Of a stretch of 64,000 bases of DNA, positions 62,881-64,000 are shown in pieces; the first letter of the stretch is position 1, and each line of letters starts with the position of its first letter. Location: positions 124,001 through 188,000 of the forward strand of contig NZ_JWJD01000003.1 in NCBI RefSeq assembly GCF_000820505.1, given 5' to 3'. A program made the position numbers and the translations under genes. The DNA is from Geoalkalibacter ferrihydriticus DSM 17813 (GTDB lineage Bacteria > Desulfobacterota > Desulfuromonadia > Desulfuromonadales > Geoalkalibacteraceae). Below the pieces are notes generated by a model, which saw only the letters and a list, made by a program, of their open reading frames with translations, searched no databases and was not told where the DNA came from.

Positions 62881-64000
62881 TCAGGGTTGCTCCGCGGATT
62901 TTGATTCGGCGAGGCGCGCCTGGCGCTTTTCCGTCTCAGCCAGTTGGGCCAGCAGGGGGGCGGCTACCGCCTTGAACTCAGCGAGATTTTGGGCGGGCAC
63001 GGCTGGCCCCGAAGGCGGTCTGATTCTCTGCGGATTCACCGGTTCGCCGTTCCTGGTCATGCGGAAACACAGATGGGGGCCGGTGGCGAGACCCGTGGCG
63101 CCGACGTAGCCGATGACTTCGCCCTGTTTCACCTGTTTGCCCTCTTTCATGCCTTTAGCGAAACGGCTCATATGCAGATACATGGTGGCGTAGCCGTTGG
63201 CGTGACGGATCTGGATGTAATTTCCATTCGCGTTGGTGTAACCGATGCGCGAAATGGTGCCGTCACCGACAGTCATTATGGGAGTGCCGGTGGGAGCCGC
63301 GTAATCGATGGCGGGATGCGCCCGCCAGGTTTTGGTTACCGGGTGGAAGCGGCGCATGCTGAATCCGGAGGAAATGCGGGTAAACTCCAGGGGCGCCCTG
63401 AGAAAGGCTTTTCGCAAACGGTTGCCTTCGGGGTCGAAATAGTCGGCCGGGCGCTCACCGTCTTTGAAAAGAACGGCGCGGTGAAGTGTGTCTTGATTGG
63501 CGAATTCGGCTGCGAGTATCCGGCCATAGCCTGCCTGCTCGCCGTCGCGAAAGCGTTTTTCCACCAGAGCCTTGAACGAGTCGCCTTCGCGGATGTCGCG
63601 GATGAAGTCGATGTCCCAGGCAAAAATGTCCGCCAGGTTGATGGCCAGTTCGGGGGATTCGCCGATGGCCGCCACGGCATTGAACAGACTGGAGTTGATC
63701 GTGCCGTGAATCACCTCGGTATCAAGGGTGTAGGGAATAGGTATGCGGCTGATTTCGAATTTTTCGTTGGATTTGCGAATGAGCAATTGTTCGTCGCGAT
63801 TGATCTCGTATAGAAAACTTTCAAAGTCGCCTTCTTCCAGGCAGAGTTCGTAGGGCTGTCCGGCGCAGATTCTCGTCAACGGAAAAATCGCTCGGCTTTT
63901 CTGGGCCAGACGGTGAATTTCCTGAGATGTCAGATAGTCGCCGAGCAGGGCGGTGAGAGTGTCGCCGGGAGTGATGATGCCGGAAATTGTTTCGCGATGG
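62881..64000 (-). CDS. M23 peptidoglycan endopeptidase, 5' end beyond the window
   Basis: At least 372 aa, open through the window edge on the minus strand. An OapA/Csd3-like N-terminal portion (TISGIITPGDTLTALLGDYL) is followed by a second beta domain and M23 catalytic domain (HPAIDYAAPTGTPIMTVGDG with H-x3-D; GLATGPHLCFRM, where HLCF replaces the usual HLHF second His). That His-to-Cys change is unusual, because the first His of HxH is catalytic and the second a zinc ligand. The C-terminal 40 residues are helical. Confidence 0.85.
   Translation of the reverse strand, partial: HRETISGIITPGDTLTALLGDYLTSQEIHRLAQKSRAIFPLTRICAGQPYELCLEEGDFESFLYEINRDEQLLIRKSNEKFEISRIPIPYTLDTEVIHGTINSSLFNAVAAIGESPELAINLADIFAWDIDFIRDIREGDSFKALVEKRFRDGEQAGYGRILAAEFANQDTLHRAVLFKDGERPADYFDPEGNRLRKAFLRAPLEFTRISSGFSMRRFHPVTKTWRAHPAIDYAAPTGTPIMTVGDGTISRIGYTNANGNYIQIRHANGYATMYLHMSRFAKGMKEGKQVKQGEVIGYVGATGLATGPHLCFRMTRNGEPVNPQRIRPPSGPAVPAQNLAEFKAVAAPLLAQLAETEKRQARLAESKSAEQP

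Overview
The window is about 60% GC and densely coded. Its gene content points to a Desulfuromonadales bacterium (Geobacter / Desulfuromonas / Geoalkalibacter relatives). Evidence for this is a fused-type succinate dehydrogenase/fumarate reductase (FrdCAB), an atypical type II secretion/type IV pilus-like assembly cluster next to ftsEX-envC-ctpA, many sensor kinases, a DUF6178-type protein, and a multi-selenocysteine peptide with its radical SAM maturase. No rRNA, tRNA, CRISPR array or insertion sequence was seen.

Layout. 1-8976: pilMNOP-like inner-membrane assembly genes, a secretin with a C-terminal cohesin-like domain, two pseudopilins, then ftsE, ftsX and an EnvC-like amidase activator. 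9016-11368: CtpA protease and a YibQ-type polysaccharide deacetylase. 11376-17642: a convergent ParA-type ATPase, then xseA, an M23 peptidase, xseB, ispA and dxs, closed by a terminator. 17868-18983: a bacterial voltage-gated Na+ channel and a tiny PLDc_N membrane protein. 19242-21455: a selenopeptide locus, with a hairpin leader, a precursor (sbtA-like) containing three in-frame UGA codons each followed by a matching stem-loop, and the radical SAM/SPASM maturase (sbtM-like). 21645-23150: an M15-type peptidase and a FluC fluoride channel. 23150-34631: an OmpA/VWA lipoprotein, PAS histidine kinase, cation/proton antiporter, DUF6178-type protein, CHASE4-GGDEF protein, MCP and B12-binding radical SAM. 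34762-39482: a radical SAM protein, then a glrK-qseG-glrR-like two-component operon. 39483-40905: a sigma54 promoter plus terminator that probably delimit a small RNA, then a rhodanese-ferritin fusion. 40987-44714: frdCAB with its promoter. 44966-51925: a small lipoprotein, rhomboid protease, hybrid histidine kinase and giant LVIVD-repeat propeller protein. 51913-57695: a TonB-dependent receptor and its operon partner, a 1071-aa lipoprotein. 58155-64000: a two-TM sensor-like protein, cupin, DUF481 outer-membrane protein, ACP phosphodiesterase, MshEN-GAF protein and a truncated M23 peptidase.

The two strongest discoveries are these. First, sbtA-like (19361-19687) is hidden from ordinary gene calling because it reads through three UGA codons, all in an S-G-U-G motif. 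UGA 1 and 2 sit exactly 14 nt, and UGA 3 sits 16 nt, upstream of a 6-bp stem with a 5-nt loop carrying GU at loop positions 2-3. The third stem-loop lies beyond the TAA stop. Second, a textbook -24/-12 sigma54 promoter (39752-39767) lies directly downstream of the GlrR-like sigma54 activator gene. It has a near-match to the enterobacterial GlrR site about 85-100 bp upstream and an intrinsic terminator about 130 bp downstream. This is the arrangement expected for a GlrR-controlled small RNA analogous in logic to enterobacterial GlmY.

Limits: functions were assigned by reading motifs, without database searches. Promoters, SECIS elements and the small RNA are sequence-pattern inferences.
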